Under the pieces are notes generated by a model. That model had not been told where the DNA came from. It made no database searches and saw only the letters and a list, made by a program, of their open reading frames with translations. A program made the translations under genes and the position numbers. 64,000 bases of DNA from UMGS1484 sp045593325 (GTDB lineage: Bacteria > Bacillota > Clostridia > Oscillospirales > Acutalibacteraceae). Shown here in pieces: positions 15,298-24,693 of this stretch (the stretch's first letter is position 1; each line of letters begins with the position of its first letter). The DNA lies in the NCBI GenBank assembly GCA_045593325.1, contig JAZNWL010000065.1:1-64000 (forward strand), in the 5' to 3' direction.

Positions 15298-17105
15298 TGG
15301 AAGAAAACAACAAAAAATTAGGATCGGAAGAATTGGAACAAAAAGAAGAGGATACTTGCCCCAGTATTTTTGATAAACCCGATCCCGACCGATATCGAAA
15401 AACCGAGAAGGCTCCCAAAAAAGGGAGCCGTCAGGTTCGGAATATTGTCATTGCCCTGGTGCTTTGTGTTGCCTTAGTGGGTAGCACCACGGGAATTTCT
15501 TACCTGTTGTATGACAAGGGTCCCATTTCTTTTTTAAAAGAATATTTTGCCGGGGAAGACGAATCCTCCGACACTGCCTCCACTTCGTCGGATGACCAAC
15601 TGGTCATTCACGACTATTCTGCCTATGGGCAAAGCGATGCCGATACCGAAACTTTGCAGTTGGGCGGGGTGGAAAAGGTTACTGTGGTGCAACCCAATGC
15701 CACCTATGAACTTACCAGTGTTCTGGGTAAGTCGGTGGAACTTGACCCTGAAACCTTGGAAGAAAAGGAAGTTGAAGCCTTGCAATGGCTGGTTTCCAAG
15801 GTGGAAGGTATGGACGTTACCGGGGTGAAATTCAGCCCCACCTTGTCAGGCTTTGTGGTAACCGACCTGTTGCGGATTCCGTATAATTCGGTATATGCTG
15901 AAAATGGGAACGATCAGATTCCTCAAGGCGGTATGACCTATTATGAAGAATGTGGTATCAAGGATTCCAAAAACCGTTTAACCATTCATTTTAATAACGG
16001 CGCCACCATCACTGTGGTTGTGGGGAACAAAACCCCCACAGGGGAGTTCTATTTCCTGGCTTTGGAAAATAACGATGGAGGAAAAGGGAACGTGCCCGGT
16101 GCCCCCAAAACCGACAATAAGATTTATAAGGTCACCTCGGACGTTATCGCCTATTACGCCAAAGACCCCATTTATTTTGTAAATAAGGACATTGTTTCTC
16201 CCGTGGAACAGGACGAATCCACCTTTGTGGAAGAAACCGGGGAAACCATAGAAGACCCTTATTTCATTTCCGGGGAATTGTCTAAGTTTGATGCCCTTAC
16301 CATCTCGGGCAGTAAGTATCCCAAAAATTTCACTTTTGAAATGGTGGATCAGGATCAACCCGGGTATGACAGCATTTATCTTATGACCTCTCCCTATACC
16401 CAAAACGTGGACCTGGATGCCATTTCCGCTTTACTTTCTCCTGTTTCAGAAGGGCTTACCGCCAACGATTGTCTGGTGGTAAAACCCACTGTCGCCCAGT
16501 TGAAACAATATGGCTTGGATACTCCTGCCTGTGAAGTTCGTTATCTGGTGAAAGATCAGGAAACAGTACTGAAAATCGGAAAAAAGGTGAATGAGGAAAC
16601 CGATACCTACGCCATCATGGTGAAGGGAAATGCTTCTGTTTTTGAAATTTCCGGCTCGGTGATTCCCTTTGTGGAATATACCACCGCAGACTTTGCCAGC
16701 GATACCTTGTATTCCTGCGACATCACTTTGATTAACACCCTGCGGATCCAGTCCCAAGGGAAGGATGAATTGTATCGCCTGAAACATGGCACCGATGCAG
16801 AAGGGGATGCCACCTTGACCGTTACCACACGGGAAGGAAAAACCATCAACACTGACGATTTCCGCAATATGTACGTAAAATTGCTCAGTCTGACTTCTTT
16901 CACCAACGTTACCGATGGGAAAGATGCCGCCAGCCCCTATGCTACCATTACCATCACTTATGATGATTTTTCTCAAACCGATGTGATTCGTTTGTCCTCT
17001 TACACTGACCGACGGTATTATATGAGTTTGAACGGCATGGGAAGTACCGTGGTTCTTTCCAATTCGGTGGATGCCTTTGTAGATTCCTTTAAAGCTTTAG
17101 GATAA
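15297..17105 (+). CDS. DUF4340 domain-containing membrane-anchored protein
   Basis: A 602-residue protein with an acidic and basic N-terminal tail, one membrane helix (about 46-68) and a large extracytoplasmic part. The beta-rich repeats, with segments such as YGLDTPACEVRYLV followed by LKIGKK, are typical of DUF4340. Proteins of this family commonly follow GldG-like genes, as here, so a complex of all four products is likely; that is inference. A clear terminator follows the gene. Confidence 0.88.
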   Translation: MEENNKKLGSEELEQKEEDTCPSIFDKPDPDRYRKTEKAPKKGSRQVRNIVIALVLCVALVGSTTGISYLLYDKGPISFLKEYFAGEDESSDTASTSSDDQLVIHDYSAYGQSDADTETLQLGGVEKVTVVQPNATYELTSVLGKSVELDPETLEEKEVEALQWLVSKVEGMDVTGVKFSPTLSGFVVTDLLRIPYNSVYAENGNDQIPQGGMTYYEECGIKDSKNRLTIHFNNGATITVVVGNKTPTGEFYFLALENNDGGKGNVPGAPKTDNKIYKVTSDVIAYYAKDPIYFVNKDIVSPVEQDESTFVEETGETIEDPYFISGELSKFDALTISGSKYPKNFTFEMVDQDQPGYDSIYLMTSPYTQNVDLDAISALLSPVSEGLTANDCLVVKPTVAQLKQYGLDTPACEVRYLVKDQETVLKIGKKVNEETDTYAIMVKGNASVFEISGSVIPFVEYTTADFASDTLYSCDITLINTLRIQSQGKDELYRLKHGTDAEGDATLTVTTREGKTINTDDFRNMYVKLLSLTSFTNVTDGKDAASPYATITITYDDFSQTDVIRLSSYTDRRYYMSLNGMGSTVVLSNSVDAFVDSFKALG

Positions 17106-17106
17106 A

Positions 17107-17142
17107 GAAAAAACCTTGCAGAGCAATCTGCAAGGTTTTTTT
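17107..17142 (+). terminator. bidirectional terminator between DUF4340 and AraC genes
   Basis: AAAAAACCTTGCAG and CTGCAAGGTTTTTTT surround a six-base loop. It sits between convergent genes and has T-runs in both directions. Confidence 0.85.
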
Positions 17143-17149
17143 CTATGTT

Positions 17150-18043
17150 TTATAAGTTGTTTTTTTGATACTTGTGGGGTGTTGTCCCATATTTCCGTTT
17201 GAACATCTGAATAAAGTGGGAGTAACTGTTGAAGCCGGAATCGAAGCAGGCTTCGGTGACCGAACGGCCATCGGATAACAGTTTTACCGCATAGGCAAAT
17301 TTCATGTTGCGGATGTATTCATAAACCGAAGTGCCTACCTGGCGTTTGAACACCCGGGCAAGGTAAGAGGTACTGATATGCAGTTGGCTCGCCAGATCAT
17401 CCACCTGTTGCAGGGTGATAAACTGTTCTTCAATTAAATTCAAAGCCTTGGCAACAATGGGGAAATGGCAGTTCGGGTCTTGCTTTTTAGCGGATTGCAA
17501 ATACTGTTGATTCAAAAAATGCAGAATCTTCAAAAATTGAGCATACAGTAACGCGTCGTCCAGCCCGTTGGCGGTAGATTGATAAGATAAAGCCTTTTCC
17601 AGCATGGTAACCAGATGCTGAAACTCATGGGGTTGTAAATATAAAAGGTTATTATGATAATCTTCCCGATCGGAAAACATGGTCAGCAGGGTTTGGTCAA
17701 TACCGCTCCACAACCCTTCCAGTTCGGAATAATGGAATAAAAGAACGTAGCGATCGTAAGGTTCCAAACTGGTGGTAAACAATTCGTGATGTTCCCTTGG
17801 ATTGTAAAGCAATACCGTACCTGGCTTCACGGGATAGGTGGACTCTCCAACACAGGCTGTGGCTTCCCCTTGAACACAAATATAAATTTCATGTTCCGGA
17901 ATGTCTTGGCGTTTGTAATAGTTAAATCCGGTGCCGTAAGTGACTTCCCGCGTGCGGGAAAGGGAGAGGGGATAAATGGTGGTGTCGTTTTTTTGTTTTG
18001 CAATACGAACGGTTTTTTGGAATTCTTTATTCACAATTTTCAC
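17150..18043 (-). CDS. AraC family transcriptional regulator
   Basis: An N-terminal cupin-like sugar-binding region (about 35-150, with GEATACVGESTYPVKPGTVLLYNP) is joined to two C-terminal helix-turn-helix units (about 195-295, with LASQLHISTSYLARVFKRQVG and FDSGFNSYSHFIQMFKRKYG). Length 297 is normal. The GTG at 18043 touches AAAGGCGG; a GTG nine bases later (18034) has better spacing and may be the true start. It is divergent from the dockerin protein gene at 18246 and probably regulates it, since AraC regulators next to secreted glycan-binding proteins usually do. Confidence 0.92.
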   Translation of the reverse strand: MKIVNKEFQKTVRIAKQKNDTTIYPLSLSRTREVTYGTGFNYYKRQDIPEHEIYICVQGEATACVGESTYPVKPGTVLLYNPREHHELFTTSLEPYDRYVLLFHYSELEGLWSGIDQTLLTMFSDREDYHNNLLYLQPHEFQHLVTMLEKALSYQSTANGLDDALLYAQFLKILHFLNQQYLQSAKKQDPNCHFPIVAKALNLIEEQFITLQQVDDLASQLHISTSYLARVFKRQVGTSVYEYIRNMKFAYAVKLLSDGRSVTEACFDSGFNSYSHFIQMFKRKYGTTPHKYQKNNL

Positions 18044-18245
18044 CCGCCTTTGAGCAAAGTATACTCGTTTTAATTCACAAAGTCAATGCTTTATTGTGGA
18101 AAAACAGGAAAAATGTAAGATTTTCCAATCAAAAAGGTTCACAAATACAATGTTTTTAAGATAAAAACAATCGAATTGTGATATTAGTGTCATGCGGATG
18201 ATAGTATGATATATGTGAAAGTTGAATAAAAATGGAGGAATAATT

Positions 18246-19367
18246 ATGAAAAAACTCATTAGTTTCATACTTGCTCTTGTTATGATGGTCACTGCAGTTC
18301 CTGCTGTGCTGGCAACCGCCCAGGATGAAGCAGAAAAAGCTTTTGTGATAGACGGTATTCTGGACGAATGGTATCGTGATGATGATTGGGCAGTAGAAAA
18401 CGAATGCTATTTCTACTACAACGGCATGGACGACACCACTTTGGACGTTATCTCCAGAAAACCCAATTCCCAGGATAACGGTCAAATGGATATGTTGGAT
18501 CTCTTTGAAGACGTAAAAGTTAAAATTTATGCCGCCTACGACGATCGCTATGCCTATTTCTATGTAGACGTTGAGGATCCCCACATTGCCACCGCCTATA
18601 CCGATGGTAACGAATACAGCCAATACATTGAAAACATCGACTTCTACGTAGATACCGACCTGAACTCTTGCGACGGCGATTTCTTCGACAACTGCGATTC
18701 TTATGCCGATGCTGATACCCATTTCCGCATGATTGCCCATAACAAAGGAATTGTGGACTGCAAAAGTCAAAACAAATATATCTTCGAACAGGAAACTGTA
18801 ATCGCCAATGAAGAAACCGGCGAGCCCCGCTACAGTGCAGTAGGTTTCTTCAAACATACCGACAATACCGTTCCCTTCCACAAATTTGACGATGCAGGGA
18901 ATTTGATTGGCTATGGTTGCGAAACCCGCGTTCCCCTGGCTTATTGGTATGGCGAAACCATGTATCGGGAAATTTACTATAACATTGCTGTTACCAACTC
19001 TCCCACCACAGACGACCCCACTCCCTGTTCCGTTTCTACCGGGAAACGTTGGTGGCTGGCTTATGATACCGGCAAAACCATTTACTTCAGCCCCGATGAA
19101 GTGAACCCCTTCCTGGGCACTGTCGCCATCACACCTGAACCCGACCCAACTCCCACTCCTTCGGATGCCTTGATGTTGGGTGATCCCAATGGCGACGAAT
19201 CGGTAGACGCAAAGGATGCTTTGATCACCTTGCGGATCGCTGTTAATAAATTCAATGCCACTGATGATCAAAAAGTTGCTTGCGATGTGAATAAAGATGG
19301 TAGCATCAATGCCAAGGATGCTTTGGAAATGCTGAAAAAAGCCGTTGGCAAACCCGCCTGCTTCTAA
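18246..19367 (+). CDS. secreted protein with CBM9-like domain and C-terminal type I dockerin
   Basis: The start at 18246 has GGAGGAATAATT upstream and gives MKKLISFILALVMMV, a signal peptide cleaved near residue 22. Residues about 30-290 form a beta-rich domain that opens with FVIDGILDEWY, the style of family 9 carbohydrate-binding/DOMON modules; aromatic and acidic residues are frequent. A Pro/Thr linker leads to a dockerin at about 312-370 with two calcium loops (DPNGDESVDAKDAL and DVNKDGSINAKDAL). It should attach to a cohesin on a scaffold or cell surface. No enzyme active site was recognised. The AraC regulator is divergent. Confidence 0.88.
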   Translation: MKKLISFILALVMMVTAVPAVLATAQDEAEKAFVIDGILDEWYRDDDWAVENECYFYYNGMDDTTLDVISRKPNSQDNGQMDMLDLFEDVKVKIYAAYDDRYAYFYVDVEDPHIATAYTDGNEYSQYIENIDFYVDTDLNSCDGDFFDNCDSYADADTHFRMIAHNKGIVDCKSQNKYIFEQETVIANEETGEPRYSAVGFFKHTDNTVPFHKFDDAGNLIGYGCETRVPLAYWYGETMYREIYYNIAVTNSPTTDDPTPCSVSTGKRWWLAYDTGKTIYFSPDEVNPFLGTVAITPEPDPTPTPSDALMLGDPNGDESVDAKDALITLRIAVNKFNATDDQKVACDVNKDGSINAKDALEMLKKAVGKPACF

Positions 19368-19380
19368 ACAATAATAGCAA

Positions 19381-19410
19381 AAGCCTTGCTCAAACGAGCA
19401 AGGCTTTTTT
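19381..19410 (+). terminator. terminator of dockerin gene
   Basis: AAGCCTTGCTC-aaac-GAGCAAGGCTT followed by TTTT; it may also serve the convergent comF gene. Confidence 0.85.
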
Positions 19411-19427
19411 ACTTGATATTATATTAT

Positions 19428-20138
19428 TCATTCACATTCCAAATGGGTGGCGGCAATGGTTGCTCCGTACACTGCATTGGCATCTGCCAATAAAAGCATT
19501 TTAGCACATTCATTCATAGTAGCGCCTGAGGTGATCACGTCATCCACCAACAGCAGGGTTTTATTGGCTACCAAGGCGGGGTCAGCTTCAAATACCCCGA
19601 AGACACATCCCTTTCGGTTGATGCCTTCTGAACGGTGCAGGTCAACGGTATCAAACAAGCGGACAAGTCCACCGTCAATTACAGGAAGATGCAATTCTTT
19701 TCCCAGCGCCTTTGCCAGCAGTTGGCTTTGGTTATATCCTCGGGTTCGCTTTTTGAGTTTGGTGACGGGAACGTATACAATGCCGTCAAATCTCACGTTC
19801 CATTGTTCTTTCAGTTCTTTTGCCAACGCTTTGGCAAAGTAGGGAACCCCGTGGGTGGTGCCTTTGCCCTTCATGGTGAGAATGCCTTCCCGAATGATTG
19901 ACGTGTAGGGGAAAGCGGCAACGCATGGAATATTAGCAGGCTTGTTGTGGTCACAGGTGCATCGGTGCAGGGGAGAACGGCATTTGCCACAGTAGGTGTT
20001 AAGAAGTTCTTGGATCGTTTCTTGGCACTTAGGGCATAGAGTTTGATTGTAATAAATCACCTTGCTGCAACAGGCACAACGGGTTGGACAGAGGCAATGA
20101 ATGAAAAATCGCTTGTATTCTTTCCAGTTTATTTTCAT
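19428..20138 (-). CDS. comF: ComF family phosphoribosyltransferase-like protein
   Basis: The 236-residue protein has an N-terminal zinc-binding region with cysteine pairs CPTRCACC, CPKC, CGKC and CTC, then a phosphoribosyltransferase-type domain. VPVTKLKKRTRGYNQSQLLAKAL and LLVDDVITSGAT (PRPP loop) are diagnostic for ComF. In naturally transformable bacteria it takes part in DNA uptake; its presence alone does not show competence. It is a single gene, convergent with the dockerin gene. Confidence 0.93.
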   Translation of the reverse strand: MKINWKEYKRFFIHCLCPTRCACCSKVIYYNQTLCPKCQETIQELLNTYCGKCRSPLHRCTCDHNKPANIPCVAAFPYTSIIREGILTMKGKGTTHGVPYFAKALAKELKEQWNVRFDGIVYVPVTKLKKRTRGYNQSQLLAKALGKELHLPVIDGGLVRLFDTVDLHRSEGINRKGCVFGVFEADPALVANKTLLLVDDVITSGATMNECAKMLLLADANAVYGATIAATHLECE

Positions 20139-20156
20139 AGTTCATTGTTTTATAAA

Positions 20157-20188
20157 ATACCCCCTCGGGTTTCATCCCAAGGGGGTAT
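20157..20188 (-). terminator. terminator of pnp
   Basis: On the minus strand ATACCCCCTTGGG and CCCGAGGGGGTAT form the stem, followed by TTTTATAAAAC. Confidence 0.8.
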
Positions 20189-20202
20189 TGATATTACAGG
20201 GG

Positions 20203-22389
20203 TTATCTTCTTCTCCGACCGTGATCGCCATGGTCTCTTCTTGCGGGAGGACGGCGGGTACCACCTGCAGGCAGTTCGTTTTCGGGAACAGCGCCTTCAA
20301 TTTCAATTAAGGCGTTACGACGGGACAGGTTGATTCTGCCTTGGTCGTCAATTTCCAGAACCTGAACAATGATTTCGTCACCAACTTGTACCACCGATTC
20401 AACGGTGTCAACACGGCGAACGTCCAGATGGCTGATGTGCACCAAACCTTCTTTACCGGGAGCAATTTCCACGAAAGCGCCGAAGTTCATCAAGCGGGTT
20501 ACTTTTCCTTTGTAAACCGAACCAACTTCAGGGTCATTGGCGATGGTTTCAATCATCATCAAAGCGCGACGGCAGTTTTCAATGTCCAAACCGGCAATGA
20601 ATACTTGACCGTCTTCTTCAATGTTAACGTCAACGTTGCAGCTGCCTTGGATCTCTTTAATGACTTTACCGCTCTTACCAATGATATCACCAATTTTGTC
20701 AGGGCTGACGCTGGTGGTGAGCATTTTGGGAGCATAGGGAGAAAGTTCAGCACGGGGAGCTTCAATGGCTTTGAGCATGACTTCGTCCAGAATGTGGATT
20801 CTGGCCTCATGGGTCTTTTGCAATGCTTCTTTGATGATAGCAGGGGTCAAACCGTCAATCTTCAAGTCCATTTGAATGGCGGTAATGCCATCTTTGGTAC
20901 CGGCAACTTTAAAGTCCATATCGCCGAAGAAGTCTTCTACGCCTTGAATGTCAACCATGGTCATGAAGCGGTCACCTTCGGTAATCAGACCGCAGGAAAT
21001 ACCGGCAACGGGTTCTTTAATAGGAACACCGGCATCCATCAAAGCCAGGGTAGAAGCGCAAATGGAACCTTGAGAGGTGGAACCGTTGGAAGAAAGCACT
21101 TCAGACACCAGACGAAGGGTGTAGGGGAATTCTTCCACAGAAGGAATAACAGGAAGCAAAGCCCGTTCTGCCAAAGCACCGTGACCGATTTCACGACGGC
21201 CGGGGCCGCGGCTGGGACGGGTTTCCCCAACAGAGTAAGAGGGGAAGTTGTATTGATGCATATAGCGTTTGGTTTCTTCGTCATCCAAACCGTCAAGAAT
21301 TTGAGCATCGCTGATCTGACCTAAAGTCAAAGCGGTGAGTACCTGGGTTTGACCACGGGTGAACAAACCGGTACCGTGAACACGGGGGAGCAAACCAACT
21401 TCAGCGGCCAAGGGACGGATTTCGTTGATACCACGACCGTCAACCCGTTTGCCGTCATCCAACAGCCAACGACGAACCACGTATTTTTGCAATTTGTACA
21501 AGCATTCGTCCAGTTTGCCTTCTTGTTCGGGATAGGTTTCAGCCAGTTTTTCGTGAACTTCGTCATAAATGGGAAGCAAACGTTCGTCACGAATCCGTTT
21601 GTCATCGGTATCCATAGCAAAACGAAGTTTTTCAATGGCGATTTCTTTTACGGCTTCGTACATATCGGGATCGGGATCGTTGGAAATGAATTCCATTTTT
21701 TCCACGCCGATTTCTTTTTGAATGTCTTTAATAAATTCGATCACCTTTTGGTTGGCTTCATGACCGAACATAATGGCATCGAACATTTCTTCATCAGAAA
21801 CACGGTCAGCACCGGCTTCGATCATAGCAACCAAGCTGTCGGTAGAAGCAACGGTAACAGCCATGCGGGAGTTCTTTTGGTCGGCATAAGAGGGGTTGAT
21901 CACAAATTCACCGTCGATCATGCCAACGCTCACCCCGGAAATGGGGCCGTTAAAGGGAATCTTGGAAATGGTTACTGCAATGGAAGCACCAATCATAGCA
22001 ACGGTTTCAGGGGGGCAATCGGGGTCAACCGACATAACAGTGCACACAATGGAAACGTCGTTGCGCATATCTTTGGGGAACAGGGGGCGCATGGGACGGT
22101 CAATCACACGGGAAGAAAGGATTGCCTTTTCAGTGGGACGACCTTCACGGCGCAGGAAAGAGCCGGGAATGCGACCTACAGCGTACAGTTTTTCTTCATA
22201 GTCCACCGAAAGGGGGAAGAAGTCAACACCGTCACGGGGTTTGTCGGCAATGGTAGCGGTGCAATGAACAGCGGTATCGCCGTAACGCACCATACATTCG
22301 CCACTGGCAAGTTGAGCCAGTTTGCCGGTTTCCACAATCAATTTACGACCGGCCAGTTCCATTTCAAATGATCTTGCATTTTCAAACAT
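20203..22389 (-). CDS. pnp: polyribonucleotide nucleotidyltransferase (PNPase)
   Basis: 3'-5' phosphorolytic exoribonuclease of mRNA decay. In the 728-residue product two RNase PH-like domains are joined by a helical linker; the second contains TSQGSICASTLALMDAGVP and the catalytic DxxGxxDF-like segment (IQGVEDFFGDMDFK). KH (GDIIGKSGKVIKEIQ) and S1 (VYKGKVTRLMNFGAFVEIAPGKEGLVHISH) domains follow, then an Arg/Pro-rich tail. The start at 22389 has AAAGGAG; a frame extension to 22431 lacks support. It lies downstream of rpsO, the classical order, with a terminator between them. Confidence 0.98.
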   Translation of the reverse strand: MFENARSFEMELAGRKLIVETGKLAQLASGECMVRYGDTAVHCTATIADKPRDGVDFFPLSVDYEEKLYAVGRIPGSFLRREGRPTEKAILSSRVIDRPMRPLFPKDMRNDVSIVCTVMSVDPDCPPETVAMIGASIAVTISKIPFNGPISGVSVGMIDGEFVINPSYADQKNSRMAVTVASTDSLVAMIEAGADRVSDEEMFDAIMFGHEANQKVIEFIKDIQKEIGVEKMEFISNDPDPDMYEAVKEIAIEKLRFAMDTDDKRIRDERLLPIYDEVHEKLAETYPEQEGKLDECLYKLQKYVVRRWLLDDGKRVDGRGINEIRPLAAEVGLLPRVHGTGLFTRGQTQVLTALTLGQISDAQILDGLDDEETKRYMHQYNFPSYSVGETRPSRGPGRREIGHGALAERALLPVIPSVEEFPYTLRLVSEVLSSNGSTSQGSICASTLALMDAGVPIKEPVAGISCGLITEGDRFMTMVDIQGVEDFFGDMDFKVAGTKDGITAIQMDLKIDGLTPAIIKEALQKTHEARIHILDEVMLKAIEAPRAELSPYAPKMLTTSVSPDKIGDIIGKSGKVIKEIQGSCNVDVNIEEDGQVFIAGLDIENCRRALMMIETIANDPEVGSVYKGKVTRLMNFGAFVEIAPGKEGLVHISHLDVRRVDTVESVVQVGDEIIVQVLEIDDQGRINLSRRNALIEIEGAVPENELPAGGTRRPPARRDHGDHGRRRR

Positions 22390-22527
22390 GGTTATTTCTC
22401 CTTTGTTTTTATATTTTACGAAAAACACCATGATTTAGCAATTAACACATACTCCATAATGCAGGGGAGATGGGGTATCTGTTCACTGCTAAAAGCCACA
22501 ATGTTTTTCTGTAATAAACGGTTAAAA

Positions 22528-22557
22528 CGGGCGGACAATATAAGAAAAGTCCGCCCG
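22528..22557 (-). terminator. terminator between rpsO and pnp
   Basis: CGGGCGGAC and GTCCGCCCG arms; on the minus strand TTTTAACC follows. pnp may have its own promoter or rely on read-through. Confidence 0.75.
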
Positions 22558-22569
22558 TAATGGATTAGG

Positions 22570-22833
22570 TTATTTACGGATACCCAGTCTGGAGATAATG
22601 CTACGGTATCTTTCAATATCTTTCTTTTGCAGATAAGCCAGCAAGTTACGACGATGACCAACCATCATCAACAAGCCACGACGAGAGTGGTGGTCTTTCT
22701 TGTGGATTTTCAAGTGTTCGGTCAATTCGTTGATGCGGGTGGTAAGAACAGCGATTTGTACTTCAGGAGAACCGGTGTCACCTTCGTGCAAAGCATATTC
22801 TTTCATGATTTGTTGTTTGAGTTCGTTAGTCAT
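22570..22833 (-). CDS. rpsO: 30S ribosomal protein S15
   Basis: The start at 22833 has GAGGTGAATAAA upstream and gives MTNELKQQIMKEYALHEGDTG, the usual S15 N-terminus, with 87 residues in total. HLKIHKKDHHSRRGLLMMVGHRR is the rRNA-binding core. A longer frame to 22908 runs into the 5' leader. The consensus promoter lies at 22917-22945. Confidence 0.98.
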   Translation of the reverse strand: MTNELKQQIMKEYALHEGDTGSPEVQIAVLTTRINELTEHLKIHKKDHHSRRGLLMMVGHRRNLLAYLQKKDIERYRSIISRLGIRK

Positions 22834-22916
22834 TTTATTCACCTCATTAAAAATTTCTCCCGAATCTACGCCAAAGGACGGTGAACCCAAAAGCCTGGAA
22901 ACGGGCATCGCGGATT

Positions 22917-22945
22917 ATTATACCACGAGGTTTGCCATTTGTAAA
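22917..22945 (-). promoter_or_regulatory. sigma-A promoter of rpsO
   Basis: On the minus strand TTTACA (22940-22945) and TATAAT (22917-22922) are 17 bases apart. The leader is about 75 bases long. Confidence 0.8.
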
Positions 22946-22963
22946 GTGTTTTTTTAAAATAAA

Positions 22964-24109
22964 TTATTGAGCCACACTTACACTGTCATAATCAATGTTG
23001 GTGGGTTTGTAGAAATCAATGAGTTTATCGTTTTTGGAAACGTTCAAAGCCTTTCCTTCTTCAGCCAATTTGGCAGTGAATTCAGCGTCTTTCAAAAGGT
23101 AAAGCAGGTCAGCACGGTATTGTTCCAAATAGTAGGGGTCTTTGGCAATGTCGTAAACGATCACCATGGAATATTGATTTTCGGCTTCGCCACCTACCAG
23201 ATAAGCAGTTCCGTATTTGAAATCGTCTTCTTTTACTTTGTCCTTCAACAGGTTGTAGGTCACAGCGTCGGAACTGTCTTCGGAATAAGCGGTGGCAGAG
23301 GTGGGGTACAGGGTTTTCAAATCTTCGGTTTCGGTTACGTTAGACTTGGGTTCTTCCCCGTAAATGCCTTTGTAGATTTCAGCAAAGGAAGTGCCTTTAT
23401 TGTAACTGTCCACGTGGCTTTGCAATTCTTTTTTGAATGCGGCAATTTGTTCATCGGTGTATTCGGTGATGCCGGAATCTTCCGAGGGGGTAAGGTCAAT
23501 GGTCAAAGTGTCTGCCAGAATGTAGTTTTCCCCTAAAGCGGTTTTTAATTCTTTGTCAGCAACGGTATACAAACCGCCTTTGCCGGTTTCTTCGTTTTTC
23601 TTATTGTAGTAGTAGTCGAAGATCACACTTTTCATGGAACGGAACATAATCAGCTTTTCGTAGGTTTCGTATCCAACGCCGTTGGGTTCGTAGTAATCTT
23701 TTTCCCCGTTTTCCCAATAGTATTGGGCATAACTTTCCACGTAGTCGGTTTGTTCTTTATCCATTTCCAAACCGTATTCCTGGAATTTTTGCTGAATCAA
23801 AGCATATTCCACTGCCATGGCAAGAGCCTGGGAATTGATGTAATCGGAAGCGGTCTGGTCTTCATAGGTATAGTTGAAATAATCGGCATATTTGGTGATT
23901 TCAGAGGTGGCACTGCTGGCTTCCAGCTGGGAGTTGATGCCGTTCATTAAACTGCCGTAGCCGTCCAGTTGGAACGCAATGTATAACCCCGAGGGAATGG
24001 CAACGTCCCCAATGGTGAGAACCGTTTCGTTTTTCTGATGACAGCCAATCAAAGAAAGGGCGGTGAGCATTGCCAAAGCAAAGGCAACAACACGGATGGT
24101 AAGTTTCAT
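22964..24109 (-). CDS. PrsA/SurA-like foldase lipoprotein
   Basis: The start at 24109 has AGGAGG eight bases upstream and gives a lipoprotein signal with lipobox LIGC. The 381-residue product has a helical N-terminal region (VEYALIQQKFQEYGLEMDKEQTDY) like the SurA/PrsA chaperone arm, ending in DKLIDFYKP. A typical parvulin domain signature was not seen, so peptidyl-prolyl isomerase activity is not claimed. It is probably an extracytoplasmic folding or secretion helper. Confidence 0.7.
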   Translation of the reverse strand: MKLTIRVVAFALAMLTALSLIGCHQKNETVLTIGDVAIPSGLYIAFQLDGYGSLMNGINSQLEASSATSEITKYADYFNYTYEDQTASDYINSQALAMAVEYALIQQKFQEYGLEMDKEQTDYVESYAQYYWENGEKDYYEPNGVGYETYEKLIMFRSMKSVIFDYYYNKKNEETGKGGLYTVADKELKTALGENYILADTLTIDLTPSEDSGITEYTDEQIAAFKKELQSHVDSYNKGTSFAEIYKGIYGEEPKSNVTETEDLKTLYPTSATAYSEDSSDAVTYNLLKDKVKEDDFKYGTAYLVGGEAENQYSMVIVYDIAKDPYYLEQYRADLLYLLKDAEFTAKLAEEGKALNVSKNDKLIDFYKPTNIDYDSVSVAQ

Positions 24110-24166
24110 GGATGATTCCTCCTGAATACAATCTTTCGGTATGCAAAAAAGCATACATTTGGAGTT

Positions 24167-24195
24167 ATTATACAATAAATATCTGAAAATGTCTA
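24167..24195 (-). promoter_or_regulatory. promoter of PrsA-like lipoprotein gene
   Basis: On the minus strand TAGACA (24190-24195), 17 bases, TATAAT (24167-24172). Confidence 0.65.
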
Positions 24196-24277
24196 CACTT
24201 GTTTTCCAATTTGTCGGGGAATATTTTGTGAATTTATTATGAATTTTCAAGCAAACCGGCAAAAAAACAAAAAAATG

Positions 24278-24306
24278 TTGACTTTCCTCATTCTTGATGG
24301 TATAAT
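24278..24306 (+). promoter_or_regulatory. sigma-A promoter of rpsF operon
   Basis: TTGACT (24278-24283), 17 bases, TATAAT (24301-24306). Confidence 0.85.
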
Positions 24307-24315
24307 GTCATCCGC

Positions 24316-24372
24316 GCAGATAAATTTAGTAACTATCTGCTCCTTGCTCTGAATGTGTATTCAGGGCCGAAT
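24316..24372 (+). promoter_or_regulatory. candidate S6:S18 leader of rpsF
   Basis: The rpsF leader has a hairpin GCAGATA/TATCTGC (24316-24340) and a second hairpin GCTCTGAAT-gtgt-ATTCAGGGC (24346-24367) directly followed by CGAA. S6:S18 binding sites in rpsF leaders are known to combine a stem with a CCGA-type motif, so autoregulation is plausible. Identification is by position and motif only. Confidence 0.45.
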
Positions 24373-24394
24373 GACCAGAAGGAGGTGCTGTAAA

Positions 24395-24676
24395 ATGACC
24401 GGGAATTACGAAGTTATGATGGTATTTAGCCTCAAAAACGGCGAAGAAGCTGCTGTTGCTTTGAAGGATAAATTCCAAGCCATGATCGAAGCCAACGGTA
24501 CCATCGACAGCGTGGATGATTGGGGTAAGCGTCGTCTTGCTTATCTCATCGAAGACGAAGCCGAAGGTTACTACGCATTGATTAATTTCACCGCTGCAAC
24601 CGATTTCCCCGCAGAATTGGACCGTGTGTTCAAAATTACTGACGGTGTGTTGCGTACCATGATCATTAAAAAATAA
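24395..24676 (+). CDS. rpsF: 30S ribosomal protein S6
   Basis: The start at 24395 has AGAAGGAGGTG upstream and gives MTGNYEVMMVFS. WGKRRLAYLIEDEAEGYY is the S6 core; 93 residues, standard length. It is first in the rpsF-ssb-rpsR operon, conserved in Firmicutes. Confidence 0.98.
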   Translation: MTGNYEVMMVFSLKNGEEAAVALKDKFQAMIEANGTIDSVDDWGKRRLAYLIEDEAEGYYALINFTAATDFPAELDRVFKITDGVLRTMIIKK

Positions 24677-24693
24677 GGCCGAGGTGAAAGGAA

